DNA of 9,841 nucleotides from an uncultured Opitutia bacterium (lineage in GTDB: Bacteria > Verrucomicrobiota > Verrucomicrobiia > Opitutales > Opitutaceae). How positions within the stretch are numbered: position 1 is the stretch's first letter; the number at the start of each line of letters is the position of its first letter. Where the stretch lies: positions 1 through 9,841 of the forward strand of contig CAJAFD010000215.1 in NCBI GenBank assembly GCA_903938935.1, read 5' to 3'. Positions 1 to 6,733 of the stretch are shown here, one piece after another. The notes beneath the pieces were generated by a model. It ran no database searches. It was not told the origin of the DNA and saw nothing but the letters and a program-made list of their open reading frames with translations. Both the position numbers and the translations under genes were made by a program.

Positions 1-1
1 G

Positions 2-565
2 GATGCTCGCACGACGGAGTTAAAGCACGTCGTCGTACCGGCGGTGCCTTCGGCGATTTCGGAGTTTCAGGCCAGCGCGAGCGAGATTCTCTCCAAGGTG
101 CGAAAGATCGATTTCGACGGACTCTCCGTGGAGCTGAAAACGTTACTCGCTTCCACCCGCCGCCAAGTCGACGGCCTCGATCTGAAAGGCGTGAGCTCCC
201 AATGGCAACGCACCGGCGCGGCGGTCGAAACGCTCGCGAGTTCGCCCGAGCTGAAGGAAGCGTTTGTGAATCTCAATGCCACGCTGGTCGATCTGCGCAC
301 GACCTTGGCGAAGCTCGATGGCCAAGTTTCCACGACGGGCGCCGATGTCCACGCCACCCTCGGCAAGGCGCAGGAGACGCTGCAGAATTTCAACGCCACC
401 GCGCTCACGCTGCGCAGTTTCATCAACGCGCAACAAGGCTTGGGCGAAGGCGCCGGCGAGGCCTTCGGCAAACTCTCCGAAGCCGCCGATGCGGTACAAC
501 GCCTCGCCGATTTCCTCGAACGCAACCCCAACGCTCTGCTCACCGGCAAGAAGGCTCCGCGTTGA
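2..565 (+). CDS. MCE/PqiB-family (MlaD-like) lipid-transport protein, C-terminal part
   Basis: The frame is open from the left edge (position 2) to a TGA at 563-565, giving 187 visible residues of a gene that starts outside the window. A GTG at 44 lies in frame but is not taken as the start, because the frame continues upstream. No MCE domain proper is visible; what remains is the helical tail, with many Ala/Leu/Gln heptad-like stretches (for example ETLASSPELKEAFVNLNATL) and a C-terminus ending LADFLERNPNALLTGKK. That ending closely resembles the 'YLERHPEALLRGK' tail of PqiB and related MCE proteins. Members of the family are anchored in the inner membrane and form hexameric rings or tubes that carry phospholipids across the periplasm. 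The next gene, 40 nt downstream, is a PqiC-type lipoprotein, which is the usual partner and supports the assignment. The PqiB versus MlaD subtype cannot be settled without the missing N-terminus. Confidence 0.8.
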   Translation, partial: DARTTELKHVVVPAVPSAISEFQASASEILSKVRKIDFDGLSVELKTLLASTRRQVDGLDLKGVSSQWQRTGAAVETLASSPELKEAFVNLNATLVDLRTTLAKLDGQVSTTGADVHATLGKAQETLQNFNATALTLRSFINAQQGLGEGAGEAFGKLSEAADAVQRLADFLERNPNALLTGKKAPR

Positions 566-605
566 GCGATTCACTCCTCGATCTTCAACTTTCCCTCTCG
601 CGCGT

Positions 606-1262
606 ATGAGTACTCAGAAATTTTTAACGCATGATTTAGGATGGCGGGCGGTACTGACGCTCGGCGCCTGTGCGCTGCTCGTCACGGGTTGCAACGTCAT
701 TCCCGCGCCGACGGCGGATACGACGCGTTATTACGTGCTCTCGGCGCCGACAGCCGGCGCGGCGGGCGCGCAACCCATCAACGGTGGATTGCGCATCGGT
801 TTGAGAAACATCGAGCTCGCGCCCTATTTGAAGAAAGGCTCGCTCGTCGTGCGCACGGGGGAAAACGAATTGTCGTTCCCGTCAGAGGCGCGCTGGGCGG
901 AGCCGCTGGAGCAAGAAATTTTACACACCTTGCGCGTGCAGTTGTTGGCCTCACCGACGGTGGGGCGGGTGTTTGTGCAGCCGTTTCCGTTTGAAGAGCC
1001 GCGCGATTTTGATGTGAGCGTGCGCCTGATTCGCGCCGAAGGAGTGTTGCCTGCCGGCGGTGGTGCCGGCGTGGTGCGGCTCGTGGCGATGATCGAGGTG
1101 ACGCGTATCGGTGCGCTCGGTGAAGTGGTGGCGCGCCGGCGTTTTGTCGCGCCGGAGATGGCGTGGGATGGTAAAGATTTTTCCCAGTTGGCTTCGCGTT
1201 TGAGCGCGGCGCTGACGGCGCTGAGCGAAGATGTGGTCGGGGTGTTGCCGGCGAAGTTGTAA
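606..1262 (+). CDS. PqiC-type ABC-transport auxiliary lipoprotein
   Basis: A 218-residue protein. The ATG at 606 is chosen because it gives a classic lipoprotein signal: basic residues near the N-terminus, a hydrophobic stretch (about residues 15-28) and the lipobox VTGC with Cys29 as the predicted lipidated residue. The in-frame extension back to 276 overlaps the MCE gene and has no signal. After Cys29 come the family signatures RYYVLSAP (41-48) and RWAEPLEQEI (96-105), typical of the ABC_trans_aux/PqiC (YmbA) family. Asn at +2 after the Cys does not look like an inner-membrane retention signal, so outer-membrane placement is plausible (inference). These lipoproteins are thought to dock the periplasmic MCE tunnel onto the outer membrane. 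The gene is 40 nt after the MCE gene and probably the last of that operon. No Shine-Dalgarno sequence is visible; the leader is pyrimidine rich. Confidence 0.85.
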   Translation: MSTQKFLTHDLGWRAVLTLGACALLVTGCNVIPAPTADTTRYYVLSAPTAGAAGAQPINGGLRIGLRNIELAPYLKKGSLVVRTGENELSFPSEARWAEPLEQEILHTLRVQLLASPTVGRVFVQPFPFEEPRDFDVSVRLIRAEGVLPAGGGAGVVRLVAMIEVTRIGALGEVVARRRFVAPEMAWDGKDFSQLASRLSAALTALSEDVVGVLPAKL

Positions 1263-1277
1263 CGCTCGGCTTGGGCC

Positions 1278-1305
1278 AAAAAAATCGGGCCGTGGGCGGC
1301 CCGAT
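1278..1305 (-). terminator. Intrinsic terminator of dapL
   Basis: The arms ATCGGGCC (1284-1291) and GGCCCGAT (1298-1305) form a perfect 8-bp stem with a 6-nt loop. Read on the minus strand the hairpin runs straight into seven T (1284-1278), the classic intrinsic terminator form. It lies about 60 nt past the dapL stop. On the plus strand the A-tract precedes the hairpin, so it would be a poor terminator for the converging lipoprotein gene that stops at 1262. Confidence 0.85.
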
Positions 1306-1365
1306 AGGGTGCGGCGATCTCGCTTGAGACCGCCGCTTTTATTTTTGGCGGAGTTTGCCGCGCAG

Positions 1366-2595
1366 TTATTTTTTCAGCGCCGTGGCGATGCGTTGGAGCG
1401 CGGCTTCGACGTTGGCGCGCGAATTAAAGGCGCTGATGCGCACGTGACCTTCGCCGCATTTGCCGAAGCCGGCGCCGGGCGTGCAGACGACTTGGGCGTT
1501 GTTCAGCAAGAGATCGAAGAACTCCCAGGAATCGCGGCCGGTGTTGACCCAGATGTAGGGCGCGTTGTCGCCCCCGACGCAGCTGAGACCGAGTTGGTTG
1601 ACGGCGGTGCGGATGAGCGCGGCGTTGGCGAGGTAGAAGTCGGTCATGGCTTTGACCTGGGCTTTGCCTTCGGGCGTGTAGATCGCGGCGGCGGCTTTCT
1701 GGATCGGGTAGGCCACGCCGTTGAATTTCGTGGTGTGGCGGCGATTCCAGAGCGCGTGGACGGAGTGCGTTTTGCCGGCGAGGTCGTAGGCGACGAGGGT
1801 CTTGGGGACGACGGTGTAGGCGCAGCGGGTGCCGGTGAAGCCGGCGGTTTTGGAGAAGCTGCGGAACTCGATGGCGACGTCGCGCGCGCCGGGGATTTCG
1901 TAGATCGAGTGTGGGATCTGCGGATCGCGGATGTAGGCTTCGTAGGCGGAGTCGAAGAGGATGATGGCGTTGTTGGCCTTGGCGCAGGCGACCCAAGCGG
2001 TGAGTTGTGCGCGCGTGGCGACGGCGCCGGTGGGGTTGTTGGGGAAACAGAGATAGATGAGGTCGGTCGCGTTGCTCGGGATGGCGGGCACGTAGCCGTT
2101 TGCCGGCGTGCAATCGAGATAAGTAATGCCGGCGTAGCGGCCGTCGAGATTGGGACCGGTGCGGCCGGCCATGACGTTGGTGTCGATGTAGACGGGATAA
2201 ACGGGATCGGGGATGGCGAGTTTCAGGCCCTCGGTGGCGAAGATTTCCTGGATGTTGCCGCAATCGCACTTGGAGCCGTCGGAGATGAAAATCTCGTCGG
2301 CTTCGATGGCGCAGCCGCGGGCCGCGTAGTCGTGTTGGGCGACGGCTTCGCGGAGGAAAGCGTAGCCTTGCTCGGGGCCGTAGCCTTTGAAGGTGGCGCG
2401 CACAGCCATCTCGTCGGTGGCAGCGTGGAGCGCGGCGGTGCAGACGGCGGGCAGCGGCTCGGTGACGTCGCCGATGCCGAGGCGGATGACGGGTTTGTCG
2501 GGGTGCGCGGCGACGTAGGCGCTGACACGCTGGGCGATGTCGGCGAAAAGATAGGAGGCCTTGAGCTTGGTGTAGTTTTCGTTGATGCGGATCAT
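1366..2595 (-). CDS. dapL: LL-diaminopimelate aminotransferase (DapL)
   Basis: A 409-residue fold-type I PLP enzyme, the usual DapL length. It transfers an amino group from glutamate to tetrahydrodipicolinate, giving LL-diaminopimelate in one step and bypassing the acylated DapC/D/E route to lysine and peptidoglycan. The start (minus-strand ATG at 2595-2593) gives the family N-terminus INENYTKLKASYLF; the frame is open much further upstream, but that part overlaps panC on the other strand and matches nothing. Visible signatures: IRLGIGDVTEPLP (37-49), ISDGSKCDCGNIQ (104-116), PVYPVYIDTNVMAG (131-144), FPNNPTG (184-190), FDSAYEAYI (214-222) and SFSKTAGFTG (246-255) with the Schiff-base lysine at 249. 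Nothing essential appears to be missing. It diverges from panC across 129 nt and ends at its own terminator. The route is known from plants, Chlamydiae and Verrucomicrobia, which fits the inferred host. Confidence 0.97.
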   Translation of the reverse strand: MIRINENYTKLKASYLFADIAQRVSAYVAAHPDKPVIRLGIGDVTEPLPAVCTAALHAATDEMAVRATFKGYGPEQGYAFLREAVAQHDYAARGCAIEADEIFISDGSKCDCGNIQEIFATEGLKLAIPDPVYPVYIDTNVMAGRTGPNLDGRYAGITYLDCTPANGYVPAIPSNATDLIYLCFPNNPTGAVATRAQLTAWVACAKANNAIILFDSAYEAYIRDPQIPHSIYEIPGARDVAIEFRSFSKTAGFTGTRCAYTVVPKTLVAYDLAGKTHSVHALWNRRHTTKFNGVAYPIQKAAAAIYTPEGKAQVKAMTDFYLANAALIRTAVNQLGLSCVGGDNAPYIWVNTGRDSWEFFDLLLNNAQVVCTPGAGFGKCGEGHVRISAFNSRANVEAALQRIATALKK

Positions 2596-2660
2596 GGTGC
2601 GGGTCGGTAAAAGGTTGTGAGGAGTTTGCGGAAGAAGCGGCGCTGGGCTGAGGCGAAAAA

Positions 2661-2694
2661 CTTGAACAAACGCGGCGGGCCGAGTTTGTTCAAG
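2661..2694. promoter_or_regulatory. 11-bp inverted repeat in the divergent dapL-panC intergenic region
   Basis: CTTGAACAAAC (2661-2671) and GTTTGTTCAAG (2684-2694) are perfect reverse complements separated by 12 nt. The element lies 65 nt upstream of the dapL start and 30 nt upstream of the panC start. Its AT-rich arms stand out in a GC-rich setting. The centre-to-centre arm spacing of 23 nt (about two helical turns) fits a dimeric regulator binding one DNA face; alternatively the transcribed copy could form a hairpin in a leader RNA. Each arm contains TTGAAC, which resembles a -35 hexamer, but I find no convincing -10 box at 16-18 nt on either strand. The regulator and function are unknown. 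Confidence 0.6.
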
Positions 2695-2724
2695 CCCGAC
2701 GTTAGTCCAAATCGGCGTACCCCT

Positions 2725-3567
2725 ATGAAGATAATCGAAACCGTGTCGGAGATGGCTGCTGAGGTTGCTGCATGGCGCGCGGCCGGCAAGACGCTGGCGC
2801 TCGTGCCCACGATGGGTGCGCTTCACGCCGGCCAAGCCGCGATGATCCGCGCGGCCAAGGCGCGGGCGGATGTGGTCGTGGTTTCCATTTTCTTGAACCC
2901 ACTGCAATTCGGGCCTAACGAACGCATCGAGAACTATCCGCGCACGCCGGTCGAAGATCTCGCGCTTTGTGAAACCTGCGGGGCCGATGTGGTGTTTTCG
3001 CCGAAACAGGAGGCGATATTGCCGCGCGGTCATGCGACGTTTGTGAGCGAGGAGGCGACGAGTAAGCCGTTGTGCGGAGCTTCGCGGCCGGGTCATTTCC
3101 GTGGGGTGACGACGGTTATGGCGAAATGGTTTAACATCGTACGACCGCACGCGGTTTTCTTTGGACAAAAAACGGCGCAACGGGCCGCCGTGGTGCGCCG
3201 CATGGCTGAAGAGTTGAATTTCCCCGTGGAGATTGTGGTGGTGCCGACGGTGCGCGAAGCGGATGGCCTCGCGGCGGGCGTGCGTAATCGTGAGTTCACG
3301 CCAAGTCAGCGCCAAGAGGCGCTTGCGCTCAGCAACGCACTCAAGCGCGCCAAAGAAATGGCCGATAGTGGCGTGCGTAGCACCGATCGTTTGATCGCCG
3401 AGGCGACGCATATCATGGGACAACACCGACGTGTGCGCGTCATTTACGTCGCCATCGTCGATGCGCAGACGATGGAGACGTTGCGCGAAGTCGTCCCGGG
3501 TCGGAGCTTGTTAGCTATCGCCGCGTGGATCGACGAGGTGCGCTTGATCGACAACGTCGAGTTGTGA
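2725..3567 (+). CDS. panC: PanC-family protein (pantothenate synthetase homologue with altered active site)
   Basis: A 280-residue protein of normal PanC length. PanC condenses pantoate and beta-alanine with ATP via a pantoyl-adenylate, in the cytoplasm, to make pantothenate for coenzyme A. The ATG at 2725 gives the family N-terminus; the in-frame GTG at 2617 would add 36 unconserved residues. Conserved features: PTMGALH (28-34), FLNPLQFGPNE (56-66), CGASRPGHFRGV (117-128), FFGQK (145-149), VPTVREADGLA (173-183) and RLIDNVEL (273-280). Odd features: HxGH reads HAGQ (Gln37 for the second His), KDAQQ reads KTAQR (Thr150, Arg153), and SSRN reads GVRN (Gly185, Val186). These positions normally bind ATP and pantoate. 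The frame is intact and the C-terminal domain is kept, so this is not an obviously decayed gene. It may be a divergent PanC, a paralogue with another substrate, or a pseudoenzyme. No panB or panD is nearby. It may be co-transcribed with the aldolase 79 nt downstream. Confidence 0.85.
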   Translation: MKIIETVSEMAAEVAAWRAAGKTLALVPTMGALHAGQAAMIRAAKARADVVVVSIFLNPLQFGPNERIENYPRTPVEDLALCETCGADVVFSPKQEAILPRGHATFVSEEATSKPLCGASRPGHFRGVTTVMAKWFNIVRPHAVFFGQKTAQRAAVVRRMAEELNFPVEIVVVPTVREADGLAAGVRNREFTPSQRQEALALSNALKRAKEMADSGVRSTDRLIAEATHIMGQHRRVRVIYVAIVDAQTMETLREVVPGRSLLAIAAWIDEVRLIDNVEL

Positions 3568-3594
3568 GTCGCCCGACCAGAAAACGGCCGGGTT

Positions 3595-3627
3595 GAGAGA
3601 TTTTGGTGGAATCTCGCACTATCTCTC
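3595..3627 (+). other. Two mutually exclusive stems in the panC-aldolase gap
   Basis: GAGATT (3597-3602) can pair with AATCTC (3610-3615), or GAGAGAT (3595-3601) can pair with ATCTCTC (3621-3627). Both pairings use the same left arm, so only one can form at a time. The element ends 19 nt before the aldolase ATG at 3647. The stems are short and could be chance; a role in the leader is only speculation. Confidence 0.3.
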
Positions 3628-3646
3628 ATTTGGCTGTCGTTTCGTC

Positions 3647-4429
3647 ATGTCCGTGAAACTTTCATCTGTTCCCGCTCCCGATCCGCTCGCTCGGTTGCTC
3701 GAACTCTCGCACCAACTCGGTCGCGAGGAGCGCAAGCTCGCCATCCTCGGCGAAGGCAACACCTCGACCCGCCTCGGTGCCGATACGTTTTTGGTCAAAG
3801 CGAGCGGCTCGAATCTCGCCACCCTCGCTCCGGCCGGCGTGGCGGCGTGTCGGTTTGAACCGCTCGTTTCGCTGCTGGACGAAAACCGCCTCGCCGACAC
3901 CGCCGTGGATGAACGTCTGTTGGCTGCACGCGTAGATCCCGCAGGCAAAAAACCTTCCGTCGAAGCGATGTTTCACGCGTGGCTCTTGACGTTGCCGGGA
4001 GTAAATTTTGTCGGCCACACGCACCCGATTGCGGTGAATGCGATCCTGTGCACGCCGCACGCGAAGACCTTCGCCACGCGCCGACTTTGCCCTGACGAGA
4101 TCGTGTGCTGCGGGACGGAATTTGTCCTCGTGCCTTACGTCGATCCCGGCCTGAAACTCGCGCAAGCGATCCGCCGCAGCGTCCTCGCTTACGTGAAACG
4201 TCTGGCTCGCGCCCCGCGCGTCATCCTCCTCGAAAACCACGGCTTGATCGCACTGGGCGGCACGCCCGAGGCGGTGTTGGCGGCGACATTGATGGCGGTT
4301 AAGGCAGCGGAAATTTACGCCGGCGCCGTCGCGCTCGGCTCGCCGCGTTTCCTCTCCGCCGCGGTGGCGGCGCGCATCGCGGGCCGGCCCGATGAACTTT
4401 ATCGCGAAAAAATGCTCGGACTCCGTTAA
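3647..4429 (+). CDS. Class II aldolase/adducin-family protein (sugar-phosphate aldolase type)
   Basis: A 260-residue protein of the zinc-dependent class II aldolase/adducin family, which includes L-fuculose-1-phosphate and L-rhamnulose-1-phosphate aldolases and ribulose-5-phosphate 4-epimerase. The ATG at 3647 is preferred to a TTG at 3593, since the 18 extra residues are unconserved and lie in the pyrimidine-rich leader. Visible: the phosphate-binding loop GEGNTSTR (35-42) and KASGSNL (51-57), a likely catalytic Glu106 in SVEAMFH, zinc ligands His124 and His126 in VGHTHP, and the third ligand His198 in LLENHG. No signal peptide, so cytoplasmic. It sits 34 nt upstream of a second aldolase fused to a dehydrogenase, and the two are probably one operon. 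The full metal and catalytic set argues that it is active, but the substrate cannot be read from the sequence; an aldolase, epimerase or 3-oxo-tetronate-phosphate decarboxylase role is possible. Confidence 0.85.
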   Translation: MSVKLSSVPAPDPLARLLELSHQLGREERKLAILGEGNTSTRLGADTFLVKASGSNLATLAPAGVAACRFEPLVSLLDENRLADTAVDERLLAARVDPAGKKPSVEAMFHAWLLTLPGVNFVGHTHPIAVNAILCTPHAKTFATRRLCPDEIVCCGTEFVLVPYVDPGLKLAQAIRRSVLAYVKRLARAPRVILLENHGLIALGGTPEAVLAATLMAVKAAEIYAGAVALGSPRFLSAAVAARIAGRPDELYREKMLGLR

Positions 4430-4463
4430 ACCCCCATCTCATTCCCCTCTTTTTTTAACCTCC
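4430..4463 (+). other. G-free, pyrimidine-rich leader before the aldolase-dehydrogenase gene
   Basis: The whole 34-nt gap between the two aldolase genes contains no G, and all but five bases are C or T, including a run of eight T. It ends CCTCC directly before the ATG, so it cannot offer a Shine-Dalgarno site and even carries the anti-SD sequence in the sense strand. Initiation may rely on S1 binding, an unstructured leader or coupling to the upstream gene (inference). Confidence 0.5.
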
Positions 4464-6656
4464 ATGAAATCCTATAAATTCGTGAACTTCCTCTGGGACG
4501 ACGCCAAAGCTGCCGCCCTCGATCCCGTCGGCCGCCTTGTCTATCGGTCCAACATTCTCGGCAGCGACCAACGCATCACCAACACCGGTGGCGGCAATAC
4601 CTCGTCCAAAATCTCTGAGAAAGATCCGCTCACCGGCCAGCCCACGGAAGTGCTCTGGGTCAAAGGCTCCGGCGGCGATCTCCGCACCAGCACGCGCGAA
4701 AACTTTTCCTCTCTTTATCAGCAAAAATTGCTCGATATGCAGCAGCTCTACGCTGCCCGCCCCGACAAGGGCCTGAAGGCTCCCGCCGAGGACGACATGG
4801 TCGGCATGCAAGCGCACGCCACGTTCAACCTCAACCCCCGCGCCTCCTCGATCGACACGCCGCTGCACAGTTTCCTGCCCGCGAAATTCGTCGATCACAT
4901 GCACCCCAACGCGATCATCTCGATCGCGGCTTCCAAAAACTGCGAAAAACTCACGCAGGAAATTTTCGGTGGTGAGATGGCTTACGTGCCCTGGATGCGT
5001 CCCGGTTTTGAGCTCGGCCTCGCGATGCAGGCCATCGTCCAAAAAAATCAGAAGGTAAAATCCATCATGATGGGCCAACACGGTTTCATCTCTTGGGATA
5101 ACGAAGAAAAAGCCTGCTACACGTACACGCTCGATTGCGTCGAGAAAGCCTCCGCCTTCATCGAAGCCAAATACCAAGCCAAAGGCGGTGACGCCGCGGC
5201 CTTCGGCGGCGCTAAATACGCCACGCTCACGCCCGAGCAACGTCGCGCGACCTTTGCCGCGATCCTCCCGTGGTTCCGCGGCCAAGTTTCCAAGGCCAAG
5301 CGCCTCATCGGCACCGTGCAGGACGACGAAAAAATCCTCCGCTTCGTGAATTCCAAAGACGCCGCCCGTCTCGCCGAACTCGGCACGAGTTGCCCCGATC
5401 ATTTTCTCCGCACCAAGATCAAGCCACTCTACGTGGACTGGAATCCGCAGGCCGAAGACACCGCCGCGCTCAAGCAAAAGCTCGCCGCCGGTCTCGAGGC
5501 TTACCGCAAGGATTACGCCGCTTATTACAACACGTGCAAACACGCCAACTCGCCCGCGATGCGCGACCCGAATCCCACGGTCGTCCTCATCCCCGGCGTC
5601 GGCCTGATCGCGTGGGGCAAAGACAAATCCGAGAGCCGCGTCACCGCCGAATTTTATACCTGCGCTGTTGAAGTCATGCGCGGTGCCGAGGCGATCGACA
5701 CTTACATCGCGCTATCGCAACAGGAAGCTTTCGACATCGAATACTGGCTCTTGGAAGAAGCGAAATTGAAGCGCATGCCCGCCGAGAAAGAGCTCGCGCG
5801 CCAAGTCGTCATCGTCATCGGCGCCGGCTCCGGCATCGGTAAAGAAACCGCGCATCGCATCGTCAAAGAAGGCGCTCACATCGTGTGCGTCGATATGAAG
5901 ATCGAGACCGCGCAAGCCACCGCCAAAGAAATCACCGACAAATACGGCGTCGGCATCGGCGTCGCCGGCTCTGGAATTTCCTCCTGCGGTCCCGCGCTCG
6001 GTCTCGCGGCCAACATCGTCGATCGCGCCAGCGTGCGCGCCATGCTCGACGACGTCGCGCTCGCCTACGGCGGCTTTGACTCGATCTGCGTCACCGCCGG
6101 CGTCTTCTGGCCGAGCGATACGACCGGCCACATCCCCGACGACAAGTGGGCGTTCACCTTCGGCGTCAACGTCACCGGCAGTTACATCGTCGGCGACGAA
6201 GCGCTCAAGACCTGGAAAGAACAAGGCCTCAAGGGCCAGCTCGTCCTCACGACTTCGGCCAACGCCGCCGTCGCGAAAAAAGGTTCGCTCGCCTACGATT
6301 GCTCGAAGGCCGCCGCCAATCATCTTGTGCGCGAACTCGCCATGGAACTCGCGCCGCTCGTGCGCGTGAACGGCGTCGCTCCCGCCACCGTGGTTCAAGG
6401 CTCCGCGATGTTCCCGCGCGACCGCGTCATCGGCTCGCTCGCGAAATACAACATCCCTTACAAGGACGACGAGGCGACCGATTCGCTCGTGGCGAAACTG
6501 GCCCAGTTCTACGCCGACCGCACGCTCACGAAGGCACCGATCACGCCCGCCGACCAGGCGGAGGCGTATTTCCTCCTCGTGTCGCAGCGCCTCAGCAAGA
6601 CCACCGGCCAGATCGTCACCGTCGACGGCGGCTTGCACGAAGCGTTCCTGCGCTGA
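4464..6656 (+). CDS. Bifunctional class II aldolase / short-chain dehydrogenase (rhamnulose-1-phosphate aldolase/lactaldehyde dehydrogenase type)
   Basis: A 730-residue fusion. The ATG at 4464 gives the family-like start MKSYKFVNFLWDD; an upstream in-frame ATG at 4392 overlaps the previous gene. N-terminal aldolase domain (about 30-420): NTGGGNTSSK (40-49), VKGSGGDLRT (66-75), zinc ligands His145 and His147 in VDHMHP, and His206 in MGQHG. C-terminal SDR domain (about 445-728): Rossmann motif GAGSGIG (453-459), TAG (544-546), Asn569, Ser598, Tyr611 and Lys615 (YDCSK), and the end GQIVTVDGG. All catalytic positions are present in both halves. In this family the aldolase splits L-rhamnulose-1-phosphate into DHAP and L-lactaldehyde, which the SDR half then oxidises or reduces; the direction and exact sugar are not readable here. 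Cytoplasmic. It follows a stand-alone class II aldolase and precedes a pectinesterase, which fits deoxysugar use from pectic polymers. No isomerase or kinase is in the window. Confidence 0.92.
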   Translation: MKSYKFVNFLWDDAKAAALDPVGRLVYRSNILGSDQRITNTGGGNTSSKISEKDPLTGQPTEVLWVKGSGGDLRTSTRENFSSLYQQKLLDMQQLYAARPDKGLKAPAEDDMVGMQAHATFNLNPRASSIDTPLHSFLPAKFVDHMHPNAIISIAASKNCEKLTQEIFGGEMAYVPWMRPGFELGLAMQAIVQKNQKVKSIMMGQHGFISWDNEEKACYTYTLDCVEKASAFIEAKYQAKGGDAAAFGGAKYATLTPEQRRATFAAILPWFRGQVSKAKRLIGTVQDDEKILRFVNSKDAARLAELGTSCPDHFLRTKIKPLYVDWNPQAEDTAALKQKLAAGLEAYRKDYAAYYNTCKHANSPAMRDPNPTVVLIPGVGLIAWGKDKSESRVTAEFYTCAVEVMRGAEAIDTYIALSQQEAFDIEYWLLEEAKLKRMPAEKELARQVVIVIGAGSGIGKETAHRIVKEGAHIVCVDMKIETAQATAKEITDKYGVGIGVAGSGISSCGPALGLAANIVDRASVRAMLDDVALAYGGFDSICVTAGVFWPSDTTGHIPDDKWAFTFGVNVTGSYIVGDEALKTWKEQGLKGQLVLTTSANAAVAKKGSLAYDCSKAAANHLVRELAMELAPLVRVNGVAPATVVQGSAMFPRDRVIGSLAKYNIPYKDDEATDSLVAKLAQFYADRTLTKAPITPADQAEAYFLLVSQRLSKTTGQIVTVDGGLHEAFLR

Positions 6657-6677
6657 GCAAAAGCTGCGGGTGAGCTG

Positions 6678-6707
6678 GGCTTGGCTCGGATCCATCCGGG
6701 CCGAGCT
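6678..6707 (+). terminator. Strong hairpin after the aldolase-dehydrogenase gene (terminator-like, no U-tract)
   Basis: A stem of about 12 pairs forms between 6678-6689 and 6696-6707 with the loop ATCCAT, allowing G-U pairs at three positions. It begins 21 nt after the stop at 6656. No T-run follows, so it is either a non-canonical terminator, an mRNA 3'-end stabiliser or a target for pausing. The flanks carry a 10-bp direct repeat GAGCTGGGCT at 6672-6681 and 6703-6712, which the hairpin partly uses. Confidence 0.5.
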
Positions 6708-6733
6708 GGGCTATATCAGGCGGCGACATTGGC

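Noticed and set aside
276..605. N-terminal extension of the lipoprotein frame back to 276
   Set aside because: It overlaps the MCE gene in another frame and would bury the lipoprotein signal 110 residues inside the protein; the ATG at 606 restores a proper signal and lipobox.
1330..1351. CCGCC/GGCGG pairing just past the dapL stop
   Set aside because: Only 5 bp with a 12-nt loop, and a much better terminator for dapL is present at 1278-1305.
1231..2610. 459-codon plus-strand open frame antisense to dapL
   Set aside because: It lies over the well-conserved dapL gene, is rich in Gly/Val/Asp/Arg as expected from reading the reverse of a GC-rich gene, and shows no domain motif.
2620..2724. sigma70 promoters for dapL and panC
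   Set aside because: TTGAAC occurs in both arms of the palindrome, but no acceptable -10 lies at the right distance on either strand, so no promoter is called.
2596..3426. Upstream extension of the dapL frame
   Set aside because: It runs antisense through panC and the added residues resemble nothing; the family N-terminus INENY starts right after the ATG at 2595.
5712..6695. 327-codon minus-strand open frame over the SDR domain
   Set aside because: A reverse-strand shadow of the aldolase-dehydrogenase gene; low-complexity Gly/Asp/Arg/Ala composition and no family signature. The same applies to the minus-strand frame at 4455-5543.
6712..6717. TATATC as a -10 box for the pectinesterase gene
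   Set aside because: No -35-like hexamer lies 16-18 nt upstream, and the site overlaps the foot of a hairpin and direct repeat.
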